This document shows, in pieces, positions 15,062 to 24,047 of a stretch of 54,588 nt of DNA. The position numbers and the translations under genes were made by a program. Source of the stretch: GCA-002282575 sp964646525 (GTDB lineage: Bacteria > Pseudomonadota > Gammaproteobacteria > Thiomicrospirales > Thiomicrospiraceae); contig CAZYER010000005.1 of NCBI GenBank assembly GCA_964646525.1, positions 1 to 54,588 of the forward strand, written 5' to 3'. The notes under the pieces were generated by a model. The model made no database searches. It had not been told where the DNA came from and saw only the letters and a program-made list of their open reading frames with translations. Position 1 is the first letter of the stretch; the number at the start of each line of letters is the position of its first letter.

Positions 15062-15964
15062 ATGCTGTTTTTAGCTAACGCCATTATGAAGTCGCCGCAA
15101 CAGGCACTTATGTGGTCAGCGATGCTAGGTGCAGCAACCCTTGTTCTTTCACCTTTTGGCGTGCTTTCGGGCGCAGCGATTGCTTTAGTAACCTTGGCTG
15201 CTGGCTTAGTGCCAGGTAGTAGAGCCTTATTAGCCAGTTTGGCAGGTGCAGCCTTGTTGTCGGTATTTACCGATCAATGGTCGGCTTTTGGCTTGGCATT
15301 GCTAGAGTTTTGGTTGCCAGCATTTGCTTTGGCGGTGGTTTTGGGTGCTTCGGCTTCCTTATCGCGTATGCTGCAAGTGGCAACGGGGTTAATGCTGGGA
15401 GCTTTGATGTTGGTCTATCTTTGGATAGATTCACCGCAAGCTTTCTGGTTAGAAACCATGCGTCAGTTGCTTGAAAGCTGGCAAGCGCAAGGCTTAGTGA
15501 TTGAACCGCAAGCGGCCAGTTTGCTGGTTGAGCAGTTACCTGCTGTACTAACGATGTTGGTGGCAATGGGGCTGTTAATGGTTTGGATCAGTATGGTTTT
15601 GCTGGCGCGCTGGTGGCAGACGCGCTTGTATGACATGACGCCTTTTTCAACTGAGTTTCAAGCTATTGCTCTAGGTAATAGTTTGGCAGGGTTGATGGCG
15701 CTGATGTTGGTGCTGGTGCTATTTATGCCAGAGCAATCGTTGATCCAAGACGCTTTGGGTGTGTTGAGTTTGGTGTTTATGTTGCAAGGGTTAGCGCTGA
15801 TCCACTTTTGGCAAAGCGTTAAAAATGTCAGCAAAGGTTGGTTAATACTGATTTATGTATTATTGGGCGTGTTACCGCAGATGATGATGATGGTAGCAAC
15901 GCTTGGTTGGTTAGAAAATTGGATAAACTGGCGCGATAAAATCGCGTCGGATTCACAATCCTAG
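15062..15964 (+). CDS. DUF2232 (YybS-like) membrane protein
   Basis: About 300 residues with roughly eight hydrophobic segments. The ending LIHFWQSVKNVSKGWLILIY followed by VLLGVLPQMMMMVATLG is typical of DUF2232 proteins, which occupy exactly this position between rpsR and rplI in many gammaproteobacteria. It may be distantly related to substrate-binding membrane components, but the role is unknown. I start at ATG 15062 rather than the in-frame TTG two codons upstream. The first five helices are rich in Leu and Ala. rplI follows after 15 nt. Confidence 0.85.
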   Translation: MLFLANAIMKSPQQALMWSAMLGAATLVLSPFGVLSGAAIALVTLAAGLVPGSRALLASLAGAALLSVFTDQWSAFGLALLEFWLPAFALAVVLGASASLSRMLQVATGLMLGALMLVYLWIDSPQAFWLETMRQLLESWQAQGLVIEPQAASLLVEQLPAVLTMLVAMGLLMVWISMVLLARWWQTRLYDMTPFSTEFQAIALGNSLAGLMALMLVLVLFMPEQSLIQDALGVLSLVFMLQGLALIHFWQSVKNVSKGWLILIYVLLGVLPQMMMMVATLGWLENWINWRDKIASDSQS

Positions 15965-15979
15965 ATAGAGGAACAGACA

Positions 15980-16426
15980 ATGAATGTCATTCTGATGGAA
16001 AAAGTTAAAGGATTGGGCGCCATGGGTGATGTGGTGTCCGTTAAAGGCGGTTACGCGCGTAACTTCCTAATTCCTAATGGTAAAGCTAAAATGGCGACTG
16101 CGGCTAACGTCGAAGTTTTCGAAGCACGTCGTGCTGAACTTGAAGCTGCTGCGGCTCAGGGTTTAGCTGATGCTCAAGCATTGCATGAAAAAATGCAAGG
16201 TTTGGTTGTGGTCATCGAAGCGAAAGCGGGCGACGAAGGTAAGTTGTTCGGTTCGGTTGGCACGCAAGACGTGGTTGACGCTTTAGCAACCCAAGGTTTC
16301 ACCGTTGAACGTCGTCAAGTTCAAATGCCAGATGGCGCGATTCGCGTTGTTGGTACTTTTGAATTGACTTTAACGTTGCACGCTGACGTGAATGCGACCA
16401 TAACCGTTGACGTTAAATCTGCTTAA
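15980..16426 (+). CDS. rplI: 50S ribosomal protein L9
   Basis: A 148-residue two-domain protein. The N-terminal rRNA-binding domain has MNVILMEKVKGLGAMGD, VSVKGGYARNFLIPNGKA, then a long connecting helix (residues about 45-75) and a C-terminal domain containing GKLFGSVGTQDVVDAL. L9 projects from the L1 side of the ribosome and limits frameshifting. A GAGGAA ribosome site lies 7 nt before the ATG. A strong terminator 24 nt after the stop separates it from dnaB. Confidence 0.97.
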   Translation: MNVILMEKVKGLGAMGDVVSVKGGYARNFLIPNGKAKMATAANVEVFEARRAELEAAAAQGLADAQALHEKMQGLVVVIEAKAGDEGKLFGSVGTQDVVDALATQGFTVERRQVQMPDGAIRVVGTFELTLTLHADVNATITVDVKSA

Positions 16427-16450
16427 CTGCTAGCTTGCGTTGATTGATGA

Positions 16451-16480
16451 GAAAGGAGCCGAAAGGCTCCTTTCTTTTTT
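16451..16480 (+). terminator. rplI terminator
   Basis: A perfect 10-bp stem GAAAGGAGCC/GGCTCCTTTC closed by a GAAA tetraloop, followed by TTTTTT. It ends the rpsF-rplI operon. Confidence 0.95.
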
Positions 16481-16491
16481 GCCGCTTAGGC

Positions 16492-16529
16492 TATAATAAG
16501 AGGCTATATTAAACCCAATAATTGGGTTT
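16492..16529 (+). promoter_or_regulatory. dnaB promoter region with inverted repeat
   Basis: A consensus TATAAT at 16492 (weak -35) and a second TATATT at 16505 lie just before a perfect inverted repeat, AAACCCAA-TAA-TTGGGTTT at 16511-16529. The repeat is placed at or just after the likely start, so it could be an operator or a leader hairpin. No T-run follows it. Confidence 0.45.
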
Positions 16530-16555
16530 GTTTCTGACATTAATGAAGAGATTTC

Positions 16556-17947
16556 ATGGCCAAAGTAAACGCAACCGATACCCCTTTAACGCAGTTATCC
16601 GATCAACTCAAGACCCCTCCACATGCCATCGAGGCTGAACAATCGGTTTTGGGTGGGTTGTTGATTGATAACAGCAGTTGGGATCATGTTGCTGAAACCT
16701 TAACCGAAGCGGATTTTTTCCGTCATGCACATCAGTTGATTTGGCGTACCATGTTTCAGTTGGCGCAAAAGTCCATTTCCTTTGATTTAGTCACGCTTGC
16801 CGATGTGCTTAAAAGCCATAATCTGCTTGAAGAAACAGGGGGTATTGCCTATCTTGCTTCTCTGGAAAGTTCAACGCCGAGTGCAGCGAATATACGTGTC
16901 TATGCACAGATTGTGCGTGAGAAAGCATTATTACGTAAGCTGATCACAGCCGGAACAGAAGCGGTGAATATGGCATTTTTACCTGAAGGTAGAAGTGCGC
17001 TGGATGTGATTGATACGGCCGAAAAGCTGATTTTTGATGTGGCACAACAAGGTCAGTCCGGTAAAAAAAGCTATGCCAGTAGTAAAGATTTGCTCAAGTT
17101 GTGTGTCGAACGCATCAGTGATTTATACGAAAATCCGAATCAGGTAACGGGTATTCAAACCTTTTACGAAGACTTTGATGCCAAAACAGCGGGATTACAG
17201 AAAGGCGATTTAGTCATTGTTGCCGGTCGTCCTTCGATGGGTAAAACCACCTTTGCCATGAATGTGGCGGAAAATGTTGCCATTAAAGGTAAAAAGGGTG
17301 TTGCGGTATTCAGCTTAGAGATGCCAGGCGAGCAATTGATGATGCGGATGATTTCTTCGGTGGGTCGCATTGAAGCGCAGAAATTACGTACAGGGCAATT
17401 AAGCCAACAAGACTGGTCTGGTTTAACTTCTGCCATTTCACGCTTAACTGATGCCCCCATTTATGTCGATGAAACGGCTGGTCTTTCTCCTTTAGAATTA
17501 CGGGCGAGAGCGCGTCGTCTGAAACGCGAACACGATATTGGTTTGATTGTTATTGACTACTTACAGTTGATGCGTGGGAATTCACCGAACAATAACCGCA
17601 CCGAGGAAATTTCGGAAATTTCACGCTCGTTAAAGGCATTGGCTAAGGAGTTGGAGGTGCCGGTCATTGCACTTTCACAGCTGAATCGTAGTTTGGAGCA
17701 ACGTCCCGATAAACGTCCTAAAATGTCCGATTTGCGTGAATCGGGCGCGATTGAGCAGGATGCGGATATTATTTTGTTTATTTATCGTGATGAAGTTTAT
17801 CACCCTGATACCGATCAAAAAGGGGTGGCTGAAGTGATTATTGGCAAACAGCGTAACGGTCCGATTGGTAAGGTTTTGTTGACCTTTATGGGCGAATTTA
17901 CCCGTTTCGAGAACTTTGTTCAGGGTAGTGGTTGGGTGGACGAATAG
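16556..17947 (+). CDS. dnaB: replicative DNA helicase DnaB
   Basis: Hexameric helicase that unwinds DNA at the fork and recruits primase. 463 residues: N-terminal DnaG-binding domain (PPHAIEAEQSVLGGLLIDN), linker, and RecA-like motor with Walker A GRPSMGKTTF near residue 224, GVAVFSLEMPGEQLMMRM, Walker B IGLIVIDYLQLMRG and arginine-finger region SDLRESGAIEQDAD. No intein interrupts the P-loop. The start MAKVNATDTP leaves a slightly extended N-terminus. Its stop overlaps the GTG of alr by one base, so the two genes are coupled. Confidence 0.97.
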   Translation: MAKVNATDTPLTQLSDQLKTPPHAIEAEQSVLGGLLIDNSSWDHVAETLTEADFFRHAHQLIWRTMFQLAQKSISFDLVTLADVLKSHNLLEETGGIAYLASLESSTPSAANIRVYAQIVREKALLRKLITAGTEAVNMAFLPEGRSALDVIDTAEKLIFDVAQQGQSGKKSYASSKDLLKLCVERISDLYENPNQVTGIQTFYEDFDAKTAGLQKGDLVIVAGRPSMGKTTFAMNVAENVAIKGKKGVAVFSLEMPGEQLMMRMISSVGRIEAQKLRTGQLSQQDWSGLTSAISRLTDAPIYVDETAGLSPLELRARARRLKREHDIGLIVIDYLQLMRGNSPNNNRTEEISEISRSLKALAKELEVPVIALSQLNRSLEQRPDKRPKMSDLRESGAIEQDADIILFIYRDEVYHPDTDQKGVAEVIIGKQRNGPIGKVLLTFMGEFTRFENFVQGSGWVDE

Positions 17948-19080
17948 TGGCTAGACCGATTTGTGCGCTGATTGATTGCGAGGCAGCGCGACACAATTTG
18001 CAACGCATTCGAGCTATGGCGCCAAAAACAAAGATTATGGCAGTGGTTAAAGCCAATGCTTACGGGCATGGTATTGAGCTGATGGCTTCTTGCTTATCGG
18101 AGGCGGATGCTTTTGCGGTGGCATCGGTGGATGAGGCTTTAGCATTGCGTCATTTAGGTGTTACGCATCCGATAGTGTTGCTTGAGGGCATCTTTTGTGC
18201 CAGTGAGTTGACTGATGTGGTTGAACAGCGTTTAGAGCTAGTGGTTCATTCGGACGAGCAAATTGCCATGCTTAAAACGCATCGTGGCTGTCATAACCTG
18301 GTGATATGGATTAAGGTCGATACGGGCATGCATCGTTTAGGATTTGCTCCTAGTGAGGTAGCGCGCGTTTGGCATCAATTGCAGGGGTTAAGTTGTTTAG
18401 CCCAACCCTTGCGCTTGATGACGCATTTTGCTAGTTCAGACGAGCCCAACGCTCCAGCCAATGCAACGCAATTGGAGCAATTTAACCAGTTACTGGCTTA
18501 TTTTCCAGATCCGGTAGCCATTAGTCTATCGAATTCTGCAGCCATTATTCACTTGCCCGAAAGTCATGGTGATTGGGTTAGACCTGGCATTATGATGTAT
18601 GGCGTCAGCCCTTCGCAAACCAGCATTGAAGAGTTGGATTTAAAACCCGTAATGACCTTAGTAACGCGCGTTATTGCAGTGAAGCAGGTGGCAGCGGGTG
18701 AGTCAGTGGGGTATGGCGGCAGTTGGCAGGCAACACAGCCCACTCAATTAGCGATTATTGCGGCAGGTTATGGTGACGGCTATCCGCGTCATATTCCTTC
18801 GGGTACTTTGGTGTTGGTGAATGGTCGTCAAGCACCGATTGTGGGTAGGGTATCAATGGATATGATTAGTGTTGATGTGTCTCACCTAGAAGCGGTTGAT
18901 GTCGGTGATCCCGTGGTGCTTTGGGGCAAGGGATTGCCCATTGAGCGCTTAGCCCAAGCCGCCAATACCATCAGTTATGAATTACTCTGTGGTGTCACTA
19001 AGCGTGTACCGTCGGTATTAGCCGCCGCTGATGCCAGTTGGTACGAAAAGCCAGTGAGGGCGTCCAATGACCTGCACTAA
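17947..19080 (+). CDS. alr: alanine racemase
   Basis: PLP enzyme that makes D-alanine for peptidoglycan. From the GTG at 17947 the protein is 377 residues. The PLP lysine is Lys35 in MAVVKANAYGHG. Other conserved parts are KVDTGMHRLGF, MTHFASSDEP, the LSNSAAI segment, RPGIMMYG and AAGYGDGYPR. The C-terminal beta-domain has GRVSMDMISVD, including the active-site region from the partner subunit. I prefer this GTG because it overlaps the dnaB stop (TAGTG) and gives the usual length; an upstream GTG would add five residues. It is followed by a small membrane protein gene overlapping by 14 nt. Confidence 0.95.
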   Translation: MARPICALIDCEAARHNLQRIRAMAPKTKIMAVVKANAYGHGIELMASCLSEADAFAVASVDEALALRHLGVTHPIVLLEGIFCASELTDVVEQRLELVVHSDEQIAMLKTHRGCHNLVIWIKVDTGMHRLGFAPSEVARVWHQLQGLSCLAQPLRLMTHFASSDEPNAPANATQLEQFNQLLAYFPDPVAISLSNSAAIIHLPESHGDWVRPGIMMYGVSPSQTSIEELDLKPVMTLVTRVIAVKQVAAGESVGYGGSWQATQPTQLAIIAAGYGDGYPRHIPSGTLVLVNGRQAPIVGRVSMDMISVDVSHLEAVDVGDPVVLWGKGLPIERLAQAANTISYELLCGVTKRVPSVLAAADASWYEKPVRASNDLH

Positions 19081-19369
19081 AGAGTTATGGCGTTTTGGTC
19101 GAGCGCAAGGTTTTTGGTGGCGATTAGAACGCTGGGGTGCATTGACCGTTTTTTTGGTTTGGTTGCTTTATGTTTTTATTGCAAAAGACTTTGCTGGTTA
19201 CGCTGATAGTGGTCAGTTGCAATTGATTGATTTACTGCTCGGCGTGCCTATTTTAGTTGCGATGGGCTTAGTTGGATCGATCATTTGGATGGGTGTGGTA
19301 CGCTTATTCAGTTGTGCTTTAGGTCAGCTTTATCTTGAGCCAAGCGCACAGGTCGATGATGAAGCTTAA
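19067..19369 (+). CDS. hypothetical small membrane protein, 100 residues
   Basis: Two hydrophobic segments (about residues 26-40 and 55-80) separated by a polar stretch, KDFAGYADSGQLQL; the N-terminus is basic and aromatic (WRFGRAQGFWWRLERW). It overlaps the end of alr by 14 nt and the start of the MATE pump gene by 14 nt, so it is probably co-translated with both. I do not recognise a family. The conserved-looking aromatic-rich start and tight overlaps favour a real gene. Confidence 0.7.
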   Translation: MTCTKELWRFGRAQGFWWRLERWGALTVFLVWLLYVFIAKDFAGYADSGQLQLIDLLLGVPILVAMGLVGSIIWMGVVRLFSCALGQLYLEPSAQVDDEA

Positions 19370-20732
19370 TTGGTCAGAAATTAAACTCCTACTGCTGCTA
19401 AGCTTGCCACTGGTTGCCGGTCAATTAGCGCAAACGGGCATGGGCGTTGTTGACACCATGATGGCCGGTAGCGTCAGTAAGCTTGACTTAGCGGGTGTTG
19501 CTTTGGGTTCGGCCGTTTGGCTACCGACATTTTTATTCATGAGTGGAGTGCTGCTGGCGCTTACCCCTCGCATTGCTCAAGCGGTTGGTAAGCAAGATAA
19601 ATCGGCAGTCAAAGCTTCCGTGATGCAGGGTATTTGGTTGGCTATGTTGCTGACAGTGCTCACGCTGATGATCTTATTGTCCTCATCTTGGTGGATGCGC
19701 TTTTTTACGCTAGAAGCAGCGGTTTATGATATTGCCGTGGACTATATTCAAGCTTTAGCATGGGGAGCTTTGCCTGCACTGTTATTTCAGGTGGTTCGTT
19801 TCTTTCATGAGGCGCATGGTTTAACCAAAATTACCATGGGGTTATCATTCATCGGCTTTTTGTTAAACATCCCCTTAAATGCGATTTTTGTTTATGGCTA
19901 TGGGCCGATTCCTGCACTGGGCGGCGTGGGGTGTGGTTTTGCAACCAGTTTAGTGTATGTGGCCATGGCATTGGTCGGCTGGTGGTTATATTGGGCACAT
20001 CCACGTTATCTAGCTTATCGCCAAGAGGCGAAGTTATGGCGTTTGCCTGAGTGGTTAGGCTTATCGCAATTATTGCGTGTTGGCGTACCGATTGGCTGGG
20101 CCATTTTGTTTGAAGTAGGGTTGTTTACCTTTATTGCTTTTTTTGTCACGCCCCTAGGTACCGATGTGCTCGCAGCACATCAAGTAGCCATTAGTTTTAC
20201 CGCACTGATTTTTATGCTGCCTTTGTCTTTAGCCATGGCGCTGACGATTCGTGTGGGGCAGTTAACAGGTGCTGGAGAATCGGAGCAAGTACGCATGGCG
20301 ATTGCGTCAGCCTTGTGGATATCGGTTGCGCTAGGCGCACTGGTTGCGGTGTTGACTTGGTTGTTTGCGCAGGAAATCGTCGCGCTTTATACGCAAGACA
20401 GTCAGGTTGTGTTGATTGCCGTTACCTTGCTGTGGATGGCTGCACTCTACCAAATATCGGATGCCTTACAAGTGGCTTGTGCGGGTGCATTGCGGGGAAT
20501 TGGCGATACGACCTCGGTCATGTGGGTGACGTTGGTGAGCTATTGGGGTATTGGCTTACCTGTCGGTTTTTATTTGTGCTATGGCGCTTGGAATACCGAA
20601 TCAGGCGTTTGGCTGGGTATCACTGGCTTCTGGTTGAGTTTTGTGATTGGATTGAGCGTGGCAGCCATTGGCTTAGGTTGGCGCGTGTATACTCAGTTCT
20701 TTCGTTCTTCAGCTGCGGTAGTTACTCGCTAA
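19356..20732 (+). CDS. norM: MATE family multidrug efflux transporter (NorM-like)
   Basis: Inner-membrane antiporter that exports cationic drugs in exchange for Na or H. About 458 residues with twelve predicted helices. It has the MATE features LLSLPLVAGQLAQTGMGVVD and TMMAGSVSKLDLAGVALGSA in the first two helices, and PLNAIFVYGYGPIPALGGVG mid-protein. The second half has SFTALIFMLPLSLAMALTIR, VGQLTGAGES and ALRGIGDTTSVMWVTL. Two adjacent ATG codons (19356 and 19359) are possible starts; AGGT lies just upstream. Its last 24 nt overlap the convergent secreted-protein gene. The symbol is by similarity only. Confidence 0.85.
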   Translation: MMKLNWSEIKLLLLLSLPLVAGQLAQTGMGVVDTMMAGSVSKLDLAGVALGSAVWLPTFLFMSGVLLALTPRIAQAVGKQDKSAVKASVMQGIWLAMLLTVLTLMILLSSSWWMRFFTLEAAVYDIAVDYIQALAWGALPALLFQVVRFFHEAHGLTKITMGLSFIGFLLNIPLNAIFVYGYGPIPALGGVGCGFATSLVYVAMALVGWWLYWAHPRYLAYRQEAKLWRLPEWLGLSQLLRVGVPIGWAILFEVGLFTFIAFFVTPLGTDVLAAHQVAISFTALIFMLPLSLAMALTIRVGQLTGAGESEQVRMAIASALWISVALGALVAVLTWLFAQEIVALYTQDSQVVLIAVTLLWMAALYQISDALQVACAGALRGIGDTTSVMWVTLVSYWGIGLPVGFYLCYGAWNTESGVWLGITGFWLSFVIGLSVAAIGLGWRVYTQFFRSSAAVVTR

Positions 20733-21248
20733 GGTTGTATTTTTCTTGCGCAAATGTAACACAATGGGGCGACCCGGTTGTTGGTCTTCAAAGTCGAGCG
20801 TAATGCTGACTTGTTCATCTTCCCAACGATAACTTTCGTAGCTTTGCAACACCGACTCGGTTCGTCTGACACGACTGGTAGGACTGCCAATCGTCGGTTC
20901 TAATTGCGCTCGCACGTCTTTGATGCTAAGTGGTAAGCCACTGTTCTTGTATTCGCTATGGTAGGGACGATAGCGAATTTGTAAACTCGAAAAACTACCG
21001 TCGAGTTCATAGCGAAAATCGACACGGTAGGTTTCTCTGAGAATATTGACCGGATAAAAGCGATCCATTTGTTTACTGTGCAACGATGCCTGAGGCTTCA
21101 TGACCCCATCCCATTTATACAAGGCTTGACGAATTTCGGTTTGTGACATGTCACTCACTTTCATGCCGAGCAATGAAAAGTCTGAGGGCGTTGCTGTCCA
21201 AGCCACTTGTGGCATCAATAATACCAAGCCAAGTAAAGTTCTAAACAT
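20709..21248 (-). CDS. hypothetical secreted protein
   Basis: A 179-residue protein with a clean signal peptide, MFRTLLGLVLLMPQVAWTA, probably cut before TPSDFSLLG. The mature part begins with a segment LLGMKVSDMSQTEIRQALYK that reads like the start of small periplasmic proteins comparing two charge-rich halves, and has beta-strand rich sequence after it (YRVDFRYELDGSFSSLQIRY). No catalytic motif or family is recognised. I chose the ATG at 21248 because the signal peptide starts there. Its 3-prime end overlaps the MATE gene by 24 nt on the opposite strand. Confidence 0.7.
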   Translation of the reverse strand: MFRTLLGLVLLMPQVAWTATPSDFSLLGMKVSDMSQTEIRQALYKWDGVMKPQASLHSKQMDRFYPVNILRETYRVDFRYELDGSFSSLQIRYRPYHSEYKNSGLPLSIKDVRAQLEPTIGSPTSRVRRTESVLQSYESYRWEDEQVSITLDFEDQQPGRPIVLHLRKKNTTLASNYRS

Positions 21249-21325
21249 GATTATTTCCGAAAAAAACACCCTAATATGATGTATTCATCGGCATCTATTT
21301 CGAAAACTTGATGATGTGTCAGAAG

Positions 21326-21829
21326 CTAAACACTTTCTTGATGCGGTTGCCAGTAACGAATGAGTGATTGTTCTAGTTCCACTAGCGCTTGTTGATAGAC
21401 GTCTTTTTTGAAGCTAACTACCTCATGTATGGGTTGCCAATAGGAAACCCAGCGCCATTCTTCAAATTCGGGCGAGTCCGAGGCTTTAAGGTTAATCGCT
21501 TGTTCGTCGCCCACCAACCCCAACATAAACCAACGTTGTTTTTGACCGATACAAATAGGGGAAGCATTTTGACGAATCAGGCGTTTGGGTAGATTGTAGC
21601 AAAGCCAATCTTGTGTTTTTCCCAGAATGCGCACATGACGCGGTTCTAAACCAATTTCTTCCTTTAACTCACGAAACAGGGCTTGTTGCGGGGTTTCATG
21701 GGCACGTATGCCACCTTGGGGAAACTGCCAAGCATCATCATGACCAATGCGACGACCCAAAAACAGTTGATTCTGTCGGTTGACTAAAATAATGCCAACA
21801 TTGAGTCGATAGCCATTTTCATCGATCAC
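21326..21829 (-). CDS. rppH: RNA pyrophosphohydrolase RppH
   Basis: Nudix enzyme that removes pyrophosphate from the 5-prime end of mRNA, starting 5-end-dependent decay by RNase E. The 167-residue protein matches closely: MIDENGYRLNVGIILVNRQN, then WQFPQGGIRAHETPQQALFR with ELKEEIGLEP completing the Nudix box, then TQDWLCYNLP and QKQRWFML. The ending EEWRWVSYWQPIHEVVSFK is also family-specific. Single-gene unit on the minus strand. Confidence 0.95.
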   Translation of the reverse strand: MIDENGYRLNVGIILVNRQNQLFLGRRIGHDDAWQFPQGGIRAHETPQQALFRELKEEIGLEPRHVRILGKTQDWLCYNLPKRLIRQNASPICIGQKQRWFMLGLVGDEQAINLKASDSPEFEEWRWVSYWQPIHEVVSFKKDVYQQALVELEQSLIRYWQPHQESV

Positions 21830-22342
21830 GAGTGCGCGGTCCTTTGTAAAAAGAGGGAGTTAGCGTTTTGATGCCATTATCAATTGAGCTATTTTAGCGA
21901 AAAACTTGGTTAGATGAGTAGATATGGAGAAAATAAATAGCCGTATTATGAGCTAGACAGTGTCGTGATTCGTTGTTTTGTGTTGTTTGGCTAAGTATTT
22001 ATAGCTATTGTGGTAATTGACAAAAGATCATATGTCGATTGTCATTCCTAGTCGCACCTTCTTAAAAAATAAATCTAAATGAAATTGATTGGCATTTGTT
22101 TTTGGTTTATGTATTCTTTACCTCAACAAGCCAAGTTGCTTAGTTTTTAATCTAGCCAGCCAGGACAAAATGTCGGTAGCCAGCCAAAGTGTTTAGCCTA
22201 AAACAGTGAGGTAAGCCGATATGATGTCAGTTCAACCAGTTAGCCAGTCATCTTCAGCTAAGGTCATGCCAGAGTTGACGCTCACCCCTCAAGAAGTAGA
22301 ACGCTTCAGAATCTGTTGAGACCCGACAGTTGATTGGTTTTT
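21830..22342. other. long intergenic region with Fur-like palindrome and truncated ORF
   Basis: The right part of this AT-rich region looks like the 5-prime end of a plus-strand gene that no longer exists in full. At 22077-22097 an AAATG/CATTT palindrome surrounds a sequence matching roughly 10 of 14 positions of the Fur 7-1-7 motif. Downstream are two exact copies of TAGCCAGCCA (near 22153 and 22180), then GAGGT and a short frame at 22221-22319. The left part (21830-22070) should hold the rppH promoter; I see nothing else in it. Confidence 0.45.
22221..22319 (+). pseudogene. short ORF, probable truncated 5-prime gene end
   Basis: A 32-codon frame begins MMSVQPVSQSSSAKVMPELT, reaches TPQEVERFR, and stops at TGA 22317-22319. 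It has a credible ribosome site (GAGGT, 9 nt before the ATG), but no downstream frame continues it and the c-di-GMP-family gene ends 24 bp away on the other strand. The opening vaguely resembles the start of A-type iron-sulfur carriers (ELTLTPxxxxR), but too little is left to name it. It may also be a genuine tiny peptide. Confidence 0.3.
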
Positions 22343-24007
22343 CTAGCTCGCAAACTCGTCGAGCATTCTAGGTGCGTGTAAGATGAAACCCTGTACGTAA
22401 TCAATTTCGTGATGTTGCAACCAATCGTAGATAAAAAAATCTTCGACTTGTTGCGCAATTGTTTGCATATTCGCTTCTTGCGCCATGGCATGAATGGCTT
22501 TGACCAAAATAACACCATAAGCAGAGTCTTTGATTTCTTGAATCAGCTTGCCGTCAATTTTGGCAATACTAATGGGCAGTTTTGCCAAGCGTTCAAAAGC
22601 GCTTAGATCCGCATCGACATCATCTACGGCAAATAAGCAGCCTAACTTAACCAGTCGATTCATTACCTTATCAGTATGCGTTAAATTGCTCATGATTGAG
22701 CTTTCACTCACCTCAAAACACAGCAAACCTGGCGGTAAGGCATAATTAGTGAGCAAAGCTTCGACTGAGTCAAGAAAATATTGACTGGCAAAAGAATAAG
22801 CCGACAGATTGACATGAATGCGCGCAAAACTGACCATCAGTTGCGGATGGTCAACCAATTTTTCGAGCAGGTTTTGTATGACCCATAAATCCAGTTGAAC
22901 GACCAGTCCGCTTTTTTCAAAAATGGGTAAAAAGCTAGCTGGCTCCTGTTCTTGACCCTGCTCATCACGATAGCGCAACAAAATTTCGCACACAGGTGCC
23001 AATCCTTGCGTCGATTCAATGGTTTGATAGTAGAGCTGAAAATCATGATTATGCATGGCACTTTGCAATGCAACCAGCTCACGATTGAAGTTTTGATAAG
23101 CCTGATGATTAAAGACGGCGCACGCATTACGTCCAGCGCGTTTGGCATGATAGGTGGCGCTTTCGACCTGATGCAATAATTCGCTGACATTATCAGGGCA
23201 ATGGTCATCAATGACGGTAATGCCCACAGAACAGGTAACTGGCCATTGTCCGTGATCAATATCTAAGCTGATTTGTTCAATTTGCTGTCTTAGATTGTCG
23301 GCGATTTGTTCGGCTCTGTCTAATTGACAGTGCGACAGTAAAATCAGAAATTGATCGGCATGATTGCGAGACAAGTGATCGGTGGCACGGAGCAGACTCT
23401 TTAGGTGTTGAGCTACCTGAACCAATAACTCGTCACCGTAATGATTACCAGCTAACTCGTTCAGTTGTCGGAAGTGGTCAATGTCGATCAGCAATAAGGC
23501 ATGTTGACTATGATCACGCTTGGCCGTGAGCATGAGTCGATGACACTGTTGATCGAATTCGAAACGATTAAAGATCCCTGTCAAAGCATCATGACTGGCA
23601 TTCCATGATAACTGTTTTCGTGAAAAACGGGCTAAACGAACATCGTGTATGGTGAGTAAGACACCATTAATTTCACCTTGTAATCGCAGTGGAATGGCGC
23701 TCACTTCAACTGGTAATTCACTCAGTCCATCTCGACCTATCAATAGGGCATTGCTGCCAGCGTTTTCTTCTTGACCAGATTGAATAGCTTTTAAACCAAG
23801 GCACGGAATGGCTTCATCATTCGTTTCGTCAACCAAGCAAAGGATGTCGGATAAAGGTTGGTCTATGGCTTCATGTGTCGTATAAGATAGCGTTGATTCT
23901 GCAGTCGAATTGAGGAATTTAATCTTGCCTTGTGTATCCGCAACGATGATGGCATCGGGCAGAGCTTGAATGATTTGCTTAATACGAATATCCGGTGCAT
24001 TGAACAT
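22343..24007 (-). CDS. PAS-GGDEF-EAL protein with degenerate signature motifs
   Basis: About 554 residues with no membrane segment: PAS (residues about 10-130), GGDEF-type (135-305) and EAL-type (315-550). The cyclase half keeps SHDALTGIFNRFEFDQ but its signature reads NHADQF (about residue 214) in place of GGDEF, so it should not make c-di-GMP. The EAL half has EIL for EAL, keeps NLSAYSF, FEVSES and DDVDAD (loop usually DDFGTG), and has AQQVED where the catalytic AEGVE should be. That Glu to Gln change suggests loss or weakening of phosphodiesterase activity. It may be a c-di-GMP sensor. I start at the ATG at 24007, with GGAG 11 nt upstream. Confidence 0.85.
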   Translation of the reverse strand: MFNAPDIRIKQIIQALPDAIIVADTQGKIKFLNSTAESTLSYTTHEAIDQPLSDILCLVDETNDEAIPCLGLKAIQSGQEENAGSNALLIGRDGLSELPVEVSAIPLRLQGEINGVLLTIHDVRLARFSRKQLSWNASHDALTGIFNRFEFDQQCHRLMLTAKRDHSQHALLLIDIDHFRQLNELAGNHYGDELLVQVAQHLKSLLRATDHLSRNHADQFLILLSHCQLDRAEQIADNLRQQIEQISLDIDHGQWPVTCSVGITVIDDHCPDNVSELLHQVESATYHAKRAGRNACAVFNHQAYQNFNRELVALQSAMHNHDFQLYYQTIESTQGLAPVCEILLRYRDEQGQEQEPASFLPIFEKSGLVVQLDLWVIQNLLEKLVDHPQLMVSFARIHVNLSAYSFASQYFLDSVEALLTNYALPPGLLCFEVSESSIMSNLTHTDKVMNRLVKLGCLFAVDDVDADLSAFERLAKLPISIAKIDGKLIQEIKDSAYGVILVKAIHAMAQEANMQTIAQQVEDFFIYDWLQHHEIDYVQGFILHAPRMLDEFAS

Positions 24008-24047
24008 AAGTTTTGGATCTCCAACGCGCTGCACAGCCAACACTGGG

